A stretch of 64,000 nucleotides of DNA from Klebsiella pneumoniae (lineage in GTDB: Bacteria; Pseudomonadota; Gammaproteobacteria; Pseudomonadales; Pseudohongiellaceae). Where the stretch lies: NCBI GenBank assembly GCA_945869725.1, contig CAMBPO010000007.1, forward strand, positions 1-64,000, read 5' to 3'. The notes under the pieces were generated by a model. That model saw nothing but the letters and a program-made list of their open reading frames with translations. It was not told where the DNA came from and ran no database searches. Below are positions 55,278 to 63,771 of the stretch, piece after piece (position 1 is the first letter of the stretch; each line of letters begins with the position of its first letter). Position numbers and translations under genes: made by a program.

Positions 55278-56369
55278 ATGAACCGCATTTTTAATTTTGG
55301 AGCCGGCCCGGCCATGTTGCCGCTGCCTGTGCTGGAAAAAGCCAAAGAAGAATTTCTGGACTGGAAGGGTCTTGGCATGTCCGTGATTGAAGTCAGTCAC
55401 CGCAGCGCCGAATTCGAAGCCTTGCTGACCGAGACCGACAATCTGCTAAGAGAACTGGCCGGATTGCCGGAGAATTTTGACATTTTGTATGTGCATGGCA
55501 GCGCGCAGATGCAATTCGCCGCCATACCGCTGAACCTGATGCCCTTAAAGCCCGCTCACAAAGCTGCGTTTATCGAGAGCGGACACTGGACCGTGCTGGC
55601 ACGCAAAGAAGCCGCGCGTTATGGAAAAGCGGTCACAGTGGCCAGCAGCGAAGCGAGCAACTTCAACCATATCCCTGACTATGATGTATCCACACTGGAT
55701 GCAGATACGTCCTATGTGCATATCACCAGCAACAACACCTTGTTTGGTACACGCTGGAATGAATTCCCCGATACCGGCGATATTCCGCTGGTTGCGGACA
55801 TGACCTCTGAGTTGATGTCACGGGTCATCGACTACAACAAATTTGGACTGGTGTTTGCCGGTCTACAGAAAAACCTCGGCCCGTCGGGCATGGCCGCCGT
55901 GCTCATCCGCAAGGATCTGATCGGCCACGCCATGCCGCAGACGCCCAATCTGCTTAACTACGACACCTACGCCAAGAACCATTCCATGCCCAACACCATC
56001 AACACCTTTGCGGTGTACATGATGAATCTGGTGCTGCATTGGCTGAAGGATCAGGGCGGCGTGCCGGCGATGGAAAAAATCAACGCGCACAAAGCCAGCA
56101 TCATTTATGACGCCATCGATAACAGCACTGGCTTTTACCGGGGCGCCGCGCAGAAAGAATACCGCTCACAGATGAACATCACCTTTACACTGGCCAACAG
56201 CGAGTTGGACAAGAAGTTCCTCGACGAGGCGCAGGGGCACGGACTGTATGCGTTAAAAGGTCACCGTGTGGTTGGCGGCATGCGCGCCTCCATTTACAAC
56301 GCCATGCCGGTTGCAGGATGCCAGACACTGGCAGACTTTATGGCGGACTTTGCGCGTCGTAACGGCTGA
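55278..56369 (+). CDS. serC: Phosphoserine aminotransferase SerC
   Basis: SerC transaminates 3-phosphohydroxypyruvate with glutamate, the next step after SerA, and also serves pyridoxine synthesis. Features include RIFNFGAGPAMLPLPVLEK at the start, HITSNNTLFGTRW, and the PLP lysine in FAGLQKNLGPSGM near residue 198. AAGGA lies 7 bases before the ATG at 55278. Length is 363, as expected. It lies 78 bases after serA on the same strand and ends against convergent greB. Confidence 0.96.
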   Translation: MNRIFNFGAGPAMLPLPVLEKAKEEFLDWKGLGMSVIEVSHRSAEFEALLTETDNLLRELAGLPENFDILYVHGSAQMQFAAIPLNLMPLKPAHKAAFIESGHWTVLARKEAARYGKAVTVASSEASNFNHIPDYDVSTLDADTSYVHITSNNTLFGTRWNEFPDTGDIPLVADMTSELMSRVIDYNKFGLVFAGLQKNLGPSGMAAVLIRKDLIGHAMPQTPNLLNYDTYAKNHSMPNTINTFAVYMMNLVLHWLKDQGGVPAMEKINAHKASIIYDAIDNSTGFYRGAAQKEYRSQMNITFTLANSELDKKFLDEAQGHGLYALKGHRVVGGMRASIYNAMPVAGCQTLADFMADFARRNG

Positions 56370-56377
56370 TGAAAAAC

Positions 56378-56422
56378 TTATCGGAGGCAGCAACTCAGCG
56401 TTCTGCCTCTGATGACCGATAA
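56378..56422. terminator. Hairpin shared by serC and greB, overlapping the greB stop
   Basis: TTATCG-GAGGCAG (56378-56390) pairs with CTGCCTC (56403-56409) and CGATAA (56417-56422), leaving a 7-base bulge. Read on the minus strand the stem is followed by GTTTTTC. The greB stop codon lies in the loop, so the terminator is partly coding. Confidence 0.6.
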
Positions 56423-56883
56423 ACAATAGAATTCACATACCACACGACTTTGCCTTCCGGTGTTCTGACAATCACCTCGTCGCCTTCTTCTTTTTGCAGT
56501 AACGCCATGGCCATCGGGCTGTCGACGGAGATGGCATCCTTGCGATCAAAAATCTCGTCATAACCCACGATCTGAAAACTGCGGACATCACCGTTTTCAT
56601 TTTCCACTTCTACAAACGCACCAAAAAAAATCTTGTCCGTATTATCCGGTAATGCCTCTACGACCTGCAGCTCTTCAACGCGCTTGCTCAGATAACGCAC
56701 TCGGCGATCAATCTCTCGCAGGCGTTTTTTGTTGTACTGATAATCGGCATTTTCACTGCGATCGCCCAAGCTAGCAGCCCATGACACTTTTTTAGTGACT
56801 TCAGGTCGCTCGACTCGCCAGAGTTGATTCAGTTCATCTTTCAAGCGCAGCATGCCGGCCTTGGTAATCAGGTTTTTTCTCAT
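56395..56883 (-). CDS. greB: Transcription elongation factor GreB
   Basis: GreB stimulates RNA cleavage by backtracked RNA polymerase. The N-terminal coiled coil runs over about residues 1-75 with the conserved acidic tip in SLGDRSENADYQYNKKRLREID. The C-terminal FKBP-like domain follows (VEVENENGDVRSFQIVGYDE, SPMAMALLQKEEGDEV). Length (162) matches E. coli GreB (158). It converges with serC and is divergent from the GlxA-type regulator. Confidence 0.95.
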   Translation of the reverse strand: MRKNLITKAGMLRLKDELNQLWRVERPEVTKKVSWAASLGDRSENADYQYNKKRLREIDRRVRYLSKRVEELQVVEALPDNTDKIFFGAFVEVENENGDVRSFQIVGYDEIFDRKDAISVDSPMAMALLQKEEGDEVIVRTPEGKVVWYVNSIVYRSSEAER

Positions 56884-56952
56884 CGCTCACCTCTCCGGCG
56901 CAGTATCCCACAGAACTTCTCCACCTGCCCGAATCCGGTATACCATGACACT

Positions 56953-57957
56953 ATGAAACGCATCAGCATCCTCGTCTGCCCGCAAGCACTGGCATCCAGC
57001 GTCGCGATTCCGCTGGAGATGATCAGCGCTGCCGATACCATTCACCGTCTCCGCCACCATCAACGCCAACCCGGCCTTGAATTAAAAACCGTGGCCCGCG
57101 ATGCATCCACTCTGCTGTCCATGCGCGGAGGGCTGTTGCTGCAACCCACCGCCGATCTGTCAGACCACACACAAAATACGATGGTGTTTATACCGGCGCT
57201 GTGGGGCAACCCCCGCGCGGCAGTGCGGCTGTTTCCCGAAGCAGCGGATTGGCTGCGCAGGCAATATGCCGGCGGTGCGGACATTTGCAGTGTTGGCACT
57301 GGCAGTTACTTTCTGGCTGAGGCCGGTTTACTGGACCACCGACCAGCCACCACGCACTGGCGCTACTTCGATGACTTTGCAGCGCACTACCCTGCCATCA
57401 AATTGGAACGCAAAAAATTTATCACGCACAAAGACCGACTGTATTGCACGGGCAGTGTGAACGCAGTGCGTGATGTGATGTTGCATTTTGTGGAGCAGCT
57501 TTTCAGCAGCGCCGTGGCGGATGAAGTCGCGCGGCACTTTATGCATGAGATAAAACGTTCGTACGAATCACTCCTGCTGGCTGCAGACCCGCAGGACAGC
57601 CATCATGATGAACTAATCATTAAAATCCAGGAGTGGCTGCAGAAAAACTATCAGCGTGACATCAGTATGCAGACGTTGTCGGCTGAGTTCGGTTTAAATG
57701 TCAGGTCATTCAACCGGCGCTTCAGGCAGGCCGCCAATCAAACACCGGTGGAATATCTGCAGGAGGTACGACTCAATCAGGCGCGTGAGTTGTTAAAACA
57801 CAGCAACCTGAGTATTGCAGAAGTTGCATTTGCGGTGGGTTACCACGATGTCAGTTACTTTACCGGGCTATTCCAGCGACAGCATAGTGTGACACCCAAC
57901 GCCTATCGACGACTGGTGCGCACCAAGATGTTCAACGTTGCCAATCCGGCATCCTGA
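56953..57957 (+). CDS. GlxA-type AraC-family regulator with DJ-1/PfpI-like domain
   Basis: The 334-residue protein combines an N-terminal DJ-1/PfpI-like domain (about 1-180, MKRISILVCP, with cysteine in GADICSVGTGSYFLAEAGLL) and a C-terminal AraC helix-turn-helix (about 240-325, SLSIAEVAFAVGYHDVSYF-like). Such regulators respond to choline, carnitine or related amines in other bacteria. The effector here is unknown. I start at the ATG at 56953 because the frame upstream (to 56824) overlaps greB. It is transcribed alone, away from greB. Confidence 0.88.
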   Translation: MKRISILVCPQALASSVAIPLEMISAADTIHRLRHHQRQPGLELKTVARDASTLLSMRGGLLLQPTADLSDHTQNTMVFIPALWGNPRAAVRLFPEAADWLRRQYAGGADICSVGTGSYFLAEAGLLDHRPATTHWRYFDDFAAHYPAIKLERKKFITHKDRLYCTGSVNAVRDVMLHFVEQLFSSAVADEVARHFMHEIKRSYESLLLAADPQDSHHDELIIKIQEWLQKNYQRDISMQTLSAEFGLNVRSFNRRFRQAANQTPVEYLQEVRLNQARELLKHSNLSIAEVAFAVGYHDVSYFTGLFQRQHSVTPNAYRRLVRTKMFNVANPAS

Positions 57958-57977
57958 AAATACATGTGCAAACCGGA

Positions 57978-58244
57978 TCAGGGCGTCTGATATTTCGCTT
58001 TCCATTCAGCATAAGGCATCCCGTACACGCGCGTTCTGGCATCTTCGTAACCAATCTCTAGGCCACGTTCGTCCGCCGCAGCGGCATACCATTTTGCCAG
58101 ACAGTTGCGGCAGAATCCGGCCAGATTCATCAGGTCGATGTTTTGCACCTGTTTGTTTTCATCAAGATGTTTTAACAAATGGCGAAAGGCAGCAGCTTCA
58201 AGTTCCAGTTGCTGATAGTCGGTGAGTTGCTCGGTGGCAGACAT
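57978..58244 (-). CDS. DUF1244 family protein
   Basis: This 88-residue protein matches DUF1244, a small proteobacterial family. The conserved core LMNLAGFCRNCLAKWYAAAADE has two cysteines, and the C-terminal GMPYAEWKAKYQ is diagnostic. No signal or membrane segment is visible. It has no known function and is usually cytosolic. It converges with the GlxA-type gene and lies downstream of raiA past the terminator at 58311-58342. Confidence 0.9.
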   Translation of the reverse strand: MSATEQLTDYQQLELEAAAFRHLLKHLDENKQVQNIDLMNLAGFCRNCLAKWYAAAADERGLEIGYEDARTRVYGMPYAEWKAKYQTP

Positions 58245-58310
58245 GGCTGAATAAACTCCCTGCGGTGTTGATCAAAGTGCTTGTTAAACGGGATCGGTAT
58301 TGTACAGATT

Positions 58311-58342
58311 TTAAAAAGGAGCCCATCGCTGGACGGGCTCCT
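58311..58342 (-). terminator. Rho-independent terminator of raiA
   Basis: On the minus strand an 8-bp perfect stem AGGAGCCC/GGGCTCCT (58342-58335 with 58324-58317) with a 10-base loop is followed by TTTTTAA. This is a textbook terminator about 30 bases after the raiA stop. Confidence 0.9.
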
Positions 58343-58372
58343 GTTGTGCAGCTACCTTGCTAGAAAGCCGGG

Positions 58373-58789
58373 TTAACCAACCGCACGGGTATACTCAGGT
58401 AACTCGTCATCGACAACATCATCAAGGCCGTCGTCAACAGCATCCGGATCTTTGTGAACAGCTTCTTTACGGTGATTTTTATCGACAGACTTTAATTGTC
58501 GCTCCGCGGCATTAAACGCATCGCGGATGGCAACATATAAATCTTCGTGTGCATGATTGTCATGCTGCTCTTGGGTGACAACAACAGGCTTGCCCGCCGT
58601 GTGTATCTCGATAGCGACGGAATAGACTTTGCCTTTGTGATGATTATTGTGAGGTGAATCCAGAACAACCCGACCGCCGATAATGCCATTGCTGAAACGA
58701 CGTAGCTTCTCGATGCGTTTCTGCACGCTGTCGTATACGGCGTCGGATGGATCGATATTATGAAACACTACTTGAAATTCATTGGACAT
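58373..58789 (-). CDS. raiA: Ribosome-associated translation inhibitor (RaiA/HPF family)
   Basis: This dormancy factor binds the 30S subunit in stationary phase. The family fold is seen in FQVVFHNIDPSDAVYDSVQ, GRVVLDSPHNNHHKGKVY and EDLYVAIRDAFNAAERQLK. I use the ATG at 58789, two codons inside the longest frame, because AGGAG is 10 bases upstream, giving 138 residues. Short HPF and RaiA are 95-113 residues. The extra is an acidic C-terminal tail (DDGLDDVVDDELPEY). RaiA or short HPF cannot be separated with certainty. Confidence 0.85.
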   Translation of the reverse strand: MSNEFQVVFHNIDPSDAVYDSVQKRIEKLRRFSNGIIGGRVVLDSPHNNHHKGKVYSVAIEIHTAGKPVVVTQEQHDNHAHEDLYVAIRDAFNAAERQLKSVDKNHRKEAVHKDPDAVDDGLDDVVDDELPEYTRAVG

Positions 58790-58888
58790 AATCAATTGTC
58801 TCCTGATTAACGCTGATCATTTTTCGATGTGTTTACTCTGTCAACTTCGGCTACCCTCCCGGCTCCATGCGGAGCTGAAAACATGTGA

Positions 58889-60025
58889 TTAAAAACTGTC
58901 CGCTAGTGTCGCCACTGCCAATGCATAGTTGTTGGCGCAGTTGTAACGCAAGATCGCCCTGAAATTGGGATAGGTCAAAAAGGCTTTTCCATCCGGGCCA
59001 TCGGGAAACACGATGGAGGCAGGGATGTCGGCGGCCGGCAATTGCTCACCGTCAGCCTGACGTATGCCAGCCATCTGCCAGTCCATGACCGGTAACTGCA
59101 CAGTGTGACGGCGTAGCACACTGCAAGTATGCGCCACGTCGCCCTGTTGCCACTGCGCGGCCCGCTGGTGATAGTCCGCAGGAATCGCCACTTCGCGGCC
59201 CCAGCGTTCACCTTCGCGCCAACCTGCTGCAGCCAGATAGTTGGCAATCGACGCGAATACGTCCGCTTCGGTGGTCCAGATATCACGGCGTCCATCACCA
59301 TCAAAATCCACAGCAAAGTCGCGGAAACTACTGGGCATAAACTGACTCTGCCCCATGGCGCCGGCCCAAGAGCCCTTCATATCAGGATGCGTGATATGAC
59401 CATCCTGCAGAATATGCAACGCCGCCAGCAGTTCTGCACGGAAGTATTCGGCACGGCGCGGATCATAGGCCAGCGTCACCAATGCCCGGATCACGTCAGT
59501 GCCACCGGTGAAACTACCGTAGTTGGTTTCGATACCCCAGATGGCCACAATCACACGGGGAGATACGCCATAACGCTTGCCGACTTCATCCAGCAACGCC
59601 GTGTGCTGGGCCAACCGGTTGCGACCGGTGTTGATGCGCCAGTCGGTCACACGCTTTTCCAGGTACATCGCCAGTGTTTCAACAAATTCGGCCTGGTTTC
59701 GATCATTGCTGATCACTTGCGGGATAGGAGTTACCGGCACCAGCGCCTGCTCGATGATGGATTCAGAAATGCCAGAGGCCCGGGCTTCCTCTATCAAGGC
59801 TTGTAACCAGGGTTGAAAATTAGGGTCGGCGGGTGTGGTGTTGGCGATGCTTGCCGGTGACAGCAGAGCGGCCATCAAAAATGCCGCAAAAAGACGCGCA
59901 GAGTTTCCTGGGCGCGAAGTCACAGAGTCGCGTGTGCTGACAAGGTGTGGATGCAACCTGACCCACCAGCGTTTTAACAAACCCGCGGTGAAAAACTGAT
60001 TGCCCGTAACCTTACTCCATCTCAT
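58889..60025 (-). CDS. MltB-family lytic murein transglycosylase
   Basis: The 378-residue product has the MltB/SltB catalytic region: Glu in AIWGIETNYGSFTGG near residue 170, then AGAMGQSQFMPSSF and FDGDGRRDIW. A hydrophobic signal segment (LFAAFLMAALLSPASIAN) lies at about residues 45-62, preceded by 44 basic residues, so the true start may be later. No lipobox is seen, unlike E. coli MltB, so it is probably soluble or periplasmic. Lytic transglycosylases cleave glycan strands to leave anhydro-MurNAc. It is followed upstream by a 7-bp tandem repeat. Confidence 0.88.
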   Translation of the reverse strand: MRWSKVTGNQFFTAGLLKRWWVRLHPHLVSTRDSVTSRPGNSARLFAAFLMAALLSPASIANTTPADPNFQPWLQALIEEARASGISESIIEQALVPVTPIPQVISNDRNQAEFVETLAMYLEKRVTDWRINTGRNRLAQHTALLDEVGKRYGVSPRVIVAIWGIETNYGSFTGGTDVIRALVTLAYDPRRAEYFRAELLAALHILQDGHITHPDMKGSWAGAMGQSQFMPSSFRDFAVDFDGDGRRDIWTTEADVFASIANYLAAAGWREGERWGREVAIPADYHQRAAQWQQGDVAHTCSVLRRHTVQLPVMDWQMAGIRQADGEQLPAADIPASIVFPDGPDGKAFLTYPNFRAILRYNCANNYALAVATLADSF

Positions 60026-60043
60026 GCGTCACGTTCTCCGTGT

Positions 60044-60071
60044 GTCTAGCGTCTAGCGTCTAGCGTCTAGC
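60044..60071. repeat. Four copies of the 7-bp repeat GTCTAGC
   Basis: GTCTAGC occurs four times in a row (60044-60050, 60051-60057, 60058-60064, 60065-60071), then GTG. It lies 18-46 bases upstream of the ATG of the lytic transglycosylase and contains CTAG, a tetranucleotide that is usually rare in proteobacteria. Copy number could change by slippage. Confidence 0.95.
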
Positions 60072-60134
60072 GTGAATTTAAGCCTACTCCATTGTTTTCA
60101 GTTTGTCTAAGGGACATCCGCCTGACATTTCACT

Positions 60135-60704
60135 TTATTGATCCAGATTAAAACACCAGTGCCAGGGCTCATAACTGATGGCATGCCGGTGGTCACGCGG
60201 ATAGGTCATCACGAATCCGAAACCTCCTGCATTAGCACTCAACCATTTGAATGCGTTGGTATTTTCGAAGGCCTGCTGCAGAGGCTCAGCATCCGGACAG
60301 GCGATATCGATAGCGCGGCCCGTATGATGCTCGCTGAACCCGGGGGCCGCATTAAACTGCATGACATCCTCCAGCGTCCGGCCGGAATCGAGTTTTTTGC
60401 GGATCAACTGGGTCTGGTAGTCGACACTGCGATAGGCTGATACCAGCAGCAAAGTGACCTCCTGCTGCGCTGCCGAGCGCTGCATTGCGAGCCAAGCGGC
60501 CAATGCCGGCGCTGTGAGTTTCTGATCGCGGTCAAACATATCTTTACCGGCATCAACCAACTTGTCAGGCTCAAACTGCATTGGCAAACCTGAGCGTTGC
60601 GCATATCCGGGTGCGATACCCAGACTGGCATGCAGTTCAGCAATCCGAGTGTTGTACGCGGTGTTGAATGCCGCCAGCAACTCATTCTCTGTCTTTATTA
60701 CCAT
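60135..60704 (-). CDS. VanY-family (LAS superfamily) D-Ala-D-Ala carboxypeptidase/dipeptidase
   Basis: The 189-residue protein has the zinc-peptidase motifs of VanY-like enzymes: GFSEHHTGRAIDIAC (His and Asp ligands) and YEPWHWCFN (second His). No signal peptide is visible, so it may act in the cytoplasm on recycled peptides, or be exported by another route. VanY-type enzymes cut D-Ala-D-Ala from stem peptides. Resistance function is not implied. It lies between the lytic transglycosylase and fabY and is divergent from fabY. Confidence 0.85.
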   Translation of the reverse strand: MVIKTENELLAAFNTAYNTRIAELHASLGIAPGYAQRSGLPMQFEPDKLVDAGKDMFDRDQKLTAPALAAWLAMQRSAAQQEVTLLLVSAYRSVDYQTQLIRKKLDSGRTLEDVMQFNAAPGFSEHHTGRAIDIACPDAEPLQQAFENTNAFKWLSANAGGFGFVMTYPRDHRHAISYEPWHWCFNLDQ

Positions 60705-60828
60705 ATTAAATGACCATCAAGACCTATTTGCTTCACCTTGTCCTCGCTATAGTAGCGTCTTCGCTGATAAACGCCATCACTCACATGCGCTTGTCAGGCA
60801 GTCGTAACGCCTAACCCGGAGAGCACGT

Positions 60829-62757
60829 ATGTCTGCATTACCCGTCATCATTGGCTTTGGGGGTATCAACCCCGCCGGGCGCAGCTCGGCTCATCATGGC
60901 TACCGAAGATTGGTTATTGACTGCCTGCCTGCCGCTGACGCCATGCAGACGCGGGCCAGTCTAGCGACGCTGATGGGCTTGCTTACTTATGAAGAGGGAC
61001 ATTGGAGGAATCCCGCCGGAGACAGGGTGGATCTGCACAATGCGCTGCTGCAACTGGATCCAGTTTTAAAGGCTGGCACCCTGATCCGCAAGCTGGAAAA
61101 CAACCTGTTTGATCCTGAGCGCTTGCTGTACCACAAACGCGCCACCCTACTGGCCGGTGATGACCAACCGGTAAGCTTTACCATCAAGCGCCAGCATTTG
61201 CCCGATCATATCCCGCTGGGCTGGCTGATCAGTGAAGCAGAGCCCGGTCATTTGCATGTAGAAATTCCGACCAGCATGGAAATTTTGACCGAGAACTGGC
61301 GCAAGTCGGCCGTTAACACAGCTGGGCAGTTACCCAGCGGTTTTGATCCACAGATATTGTATCCATCTCGACATCACCCTCGCGGGCTTCAGCTGACCGT
61401 GTTTGGCGCCAGCGATGCCCTGCAGTCTCTGGGTATTGCCTGGGAAACGGTGCTGGAAGCAGTGCCCGCTGACCAGATCAGCGTGTATGCCGGCAGCAGC
61501 ATGAGTCAGATGGATTATGACGGCAACGGCGGACTGCTGCAGGCGCGGCTACTCGGCAAAAAAGTGTCATCAAAACAACTGGCGCTGGGATTTGCCGAAA
61601 TGCCGGCAGATTTTATCAATGCCTACCTGCTTGGCAATCTGGGTACAACGGGCACTAATGCCGCTGCCTGTGCCACCTTCCTCTACAATTTGCGGCAGGG
61701 TATACGCGACATTCGCAGCGGCACTCACCGGCTGGTGATTGTTGGCACATCCGAAGCACCACTGACACCGGAAATCATCGATGGATACGCCACCATGGGC
61801 GCACTGGCAACTGATGAGGCCTTGCTGGCACTTGACAGCGACAAACACCTGACAACACCGGATTATCGTCGTGCCTGCCGCCCTTTTGGCATGAATGCAG
61901 GTTTTACGCTCGGCGAATCCGCTCAGTTTGTGGTGCTGTGTGATGACAAGCTGGCCTTGGAATTGGGCGCCAATCTCTACGGTTCCGTCACCGATGTCTT
62001 TGTGAATGCTGATGGTTTTAAAAAATCCATTTCCAGCCCGGGAGCGGGCAACTACATCACCATGGCCAAGGCGATGGCGGCCACTGCCGCGGTTATAGGC
62101 GAACAGGGCCTGCAGACACGCTCTTATGTGCACGCGCACGGCACGGGTACGCCGCAGAACCGAGTGACCGAGTCGCAAATATTCAGCACCCTCGCAGGTA
62201 CTTTCGGGATAAAACACTGGCCGGTCACGGCCATAAAAAGTTACCTCGGGCACTCATTAGCATCGGCGTCGGCTGATCAACTGGTCAACAGTCTGGGCGT
62301 GTGGCGTTACGGCATCATTCCCGGCATTGCCAGTACTGAATCGATTGCGCATGACGTTCATCAGCGCAATCTGGATTTCCTGCTACAGCATCGGGAAGTT
62401 GGAAACACCGGTATGGACGCGGTGGTACTGAACGCCAAAGGTTTTGGCGGCAACAATGCCAGCGCCTCCATCCTGGCGCCACATGTCACAGAAAAAATGC
62501 TCAGACGCCGCCACGGTGAAAATGCGTGGAAACACTGGCAGCAGAAACAAGAAAAAGTTCAGCAGTCAACGCGGGCGTACGATGAACAGGCACAACGAGG
62601 CGTTGCGAAACTGGATTATCGCTTTGACCACCAGGTGCTGAACGGTGCGTCTCTGACTATCAATCGCAGCAGTATCCGCATTCCCGGTTATGCGCGGCCA
62701 GTTCAATTGCCGGTTGATACACCTTATGCGGACATGCTTACCGGGGTTCAGGACTAG
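60829..62757 (+). CDS. fabY: FabY-type beta-ketoacyl-ACP synthase
   Basis: FabY condenses acetyl-CoA with malonyl-ACP to start fatty acid synthesis, replacing FabH in pseudomonads. The 642-residue product matches P. aeruginosa FabY (PA5174, 634 residues) through GFGGINPAGRSSAHHGYRR, SAGQLPSGFDP-like, NAAACATFLYNL (active Cys near residue 281), VHAHGTGTP and GHSLASASADQLVNS (catalytic His). GGAGAG lies 7-10 bases before the ATG. Its stop overlaps the 3' end of the convergent periplasmic sensor gene by 20 bases. Confidence 0.94.
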   Translation: MSALPVIIGFGGINPAGRSSAHHGYRRLVIDCLPAADAMQTRASLATLMGLLTYEEGHWRNPAGDRVDLHNALLQLDPVLKAGTLIRKLENNLFDPERLLYHKRATLLAGDDQPVSFTIKRQHLPDHIPLGWLISEAEPGHLHVEIPTSMEILTENWRKSAVNTAGQLPSGFDPQILYPSRHHPRGLQLTVFGASDALQSLGIAWETVLEAVPADQISVYAGSSMSQMDYDGNGGLLQARLLGKKVSSKQLALGFAEMPADFINAYLLGNLGTTGTNAAACATFLYNLRQGIRDIRSGTHRLVIVGTSEAPLTPEIIDGYATMGALATDEALLALDSDKHLTTPDYRRACRPFGMNAGFTLGESAQFVVLCDDKLALELGANLYGSVTDVFVNADGFKKSISSPGAGNYITMAKAMAATAAVIGEQGLQTRSYVHAHGTGTPQNRVTESQIFSTLAGTFGIKHWPVTAIKSYLGHSLASASADQLVNSLGVWRYGIIPGIASTESIAHDVHQRNLDFLLQHREVGNTGMDAVVLNAKGFGGNNASASILAPHVTEKMLRRRHGENAWKHWQQKQEKVQQSTRAYDEQAQRGVAKLDYRFDHQVLNGASLTINRSSIRIPGYARPVQLPVDTPYADMLTGVQD

Positions 62758-63307
62758 ACGGTCGGCCAGGGCCTGGACCTGGACCTGGGCCTGGACCTGG
62801 ACCCGGACCCGGATCTGGACCTGGGCCCGGACCTGGACCTGGCCCCGGGCCTGAACGGCCGCCGCCGTCATACGGATTTCTGCGCTCTGACATAAATCTG
62901 AACGCCCGCTGACGTTGCTCCGAGGTTAGCTGCGCAAAAATGCTGGTCAGTTGTTGATGAGATAATTCCTGGTACAACATATTCGCTTCCCGTAGCCGAC
63001 CAAACGCCTCCAACACGGCGGGCTGATCTACAGGATCCGCGGCCAGCAACAAGTTAACCTCACGCTGTGCGCGGAACATCTGCATTCTCAGCGGTCGTAA
63101 TTCTTCGTTCTGGGTGTGGATCTGAGGCAGCAGTAACTCACGAGCCTGCGGCTCCATATCGCGCATGACCCAACGCATATTGATCGGTGCGGCCGACGAA
63201 TCCTGGCTTTTAAAATAACGCGACGCCAGCGCACCGATAAAAAACAGATTGATGCTGAGGGAAACTACCACAATCCAAAGCAAACCATTTTTTTGGGTCA
63301 GTCTCAT
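62738..63307 (-). CDS. CnrX/Spy-like periplasmic sensor with Gly-Pro repeat tail
   Basis: The 189-residue product has one N-terminal membrane helix (about residues 9-30) and a periplasmic helical domain of the metal-resistance/CnrX group (about 40-140, with the ELRPLRMQMFRAQREVN and LTSEQRQRAF stretches). It ends in a tail of alternating Gly-Pro (residues 153-181, codons 62765-62851). In CnrYXH the X protein senses metal and helps release a sigma factor from CnrY. The operon layout here (sigma, anti-sigma-like, sensor) is analogous. Its end overlaps fabY. Metal specificity is not predictable. Confidence 0.78.
   Translation of the reverse strand: MRLTQKNGLLWIVVVSLSINLFFIGALASRYFKSQDSSAAPINMRWVMRDMEPQARELLLPQIHTQNEELRPLRMQMFRAQREVNLLLAADPVDQPAVLEAFGRLREANMLYQELSHQQLTSIFAQLTSEQRQRAFRFMSERRNPYDGGGRSGPGPGPGPGPGPDPGPGPGPGPGPGPGPGRPSSPEPR
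62765..62851. repeat. Hexanucleotide repeat encoding the Gly-Pro tail
   Basis: About 14 imperfect 6-base units (GGACCT, GGGCCT, GGACCC on the plus strand) encode a run of Gly-Pro on the minus strand. The tract starts 8 bases after the fabY stop. Such repeats are prone to length change, which would alter the protein tail in-frame. Confidence 0.85.
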
Positions 63308-63771
63308 TGCAAAATCTCCGAATAGTCAGCCAGCGAGATCAGCTCCAGCTCGGTTTCTTCCATATCAACACTATACAAGTCCGTGGTATCGACATCTGAA
63401 AAGACGTCCAACTGGTTGCCCACTGCCAGCCCCATTATCAACGGCACACAGGCCAGTGCCGCCGGGCGCCAGAGCACTGCGACGGTGCGGGCCTCGGCAG
63501 GCACTAACCACTCCAGCAGTTGATCTGTCCATATTTTGCGCCGCGCGGGCAGAGGTACTGTTAACAACGTCGTATTCAGATACACAAAGTCAGGTGCCGG
63601 CAGCTGATCAAGCTGCTGATCAAGCCACTGTGCGTTCTGCAACAGGTGCGCAGCATGCGCAGAATGCTCAAGCAACTGCAACGCAGCGGCGCGCTCGTGA
63701 TCCGGCCAACGCTGAGGGCTGGCACCATAGGCATCCAGCAGTTGCTCAAACCGTTGAAGGGAAATTGTCAT
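63304..63771 (-). CDS. Putative anti-sigma factor (membrane protein)
   Basis: I do not recognise a named family. The 155-residue product has a hydrophilic N-terminal part (about 1-95, MTISLQRFEQLLDAYGASPQRWP), one membrane helix at about 96-117 (TVAVLWRPAALACVPLIMGLAV) and a short acidic periplasmic end. This is the topology of anti-sigma factors that hold a sigma in the cytoplasm. Its ATG overlaps the sigma stop by 4 bases and its stop overlaps the sensor ATG by 4 bases. Function is inferred from context. Confidence 0.68.
   Translation of the reverse strand: MTISLQRFEQLLDAYGASPQRWPDHERAAALQLLEHSAHAAHLLQNAQWLDQQLDQLPAPDFVYLNTTLLTVPLPARRKIWTDQLLEWLVPAEARTVAVLWRPAALACVPLIMGLAVGNQLDVFSDVDTTDLYSVDMEETELELISLADYSEILQ

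Noticed and set aside
59129..59806. A 225-codon plus-strand frame within the lytic transglycosylase gene
   Set aside because: The minus strand encodes the full catalytic region of an MltB-family enzyme, so this frame is a shadow.
61570..62253. A 227-codon minus-strand frame within fabY
   Set aside because: fabY matches a known enzyme end to end. The antisense frame has no family resemblance or start signals.
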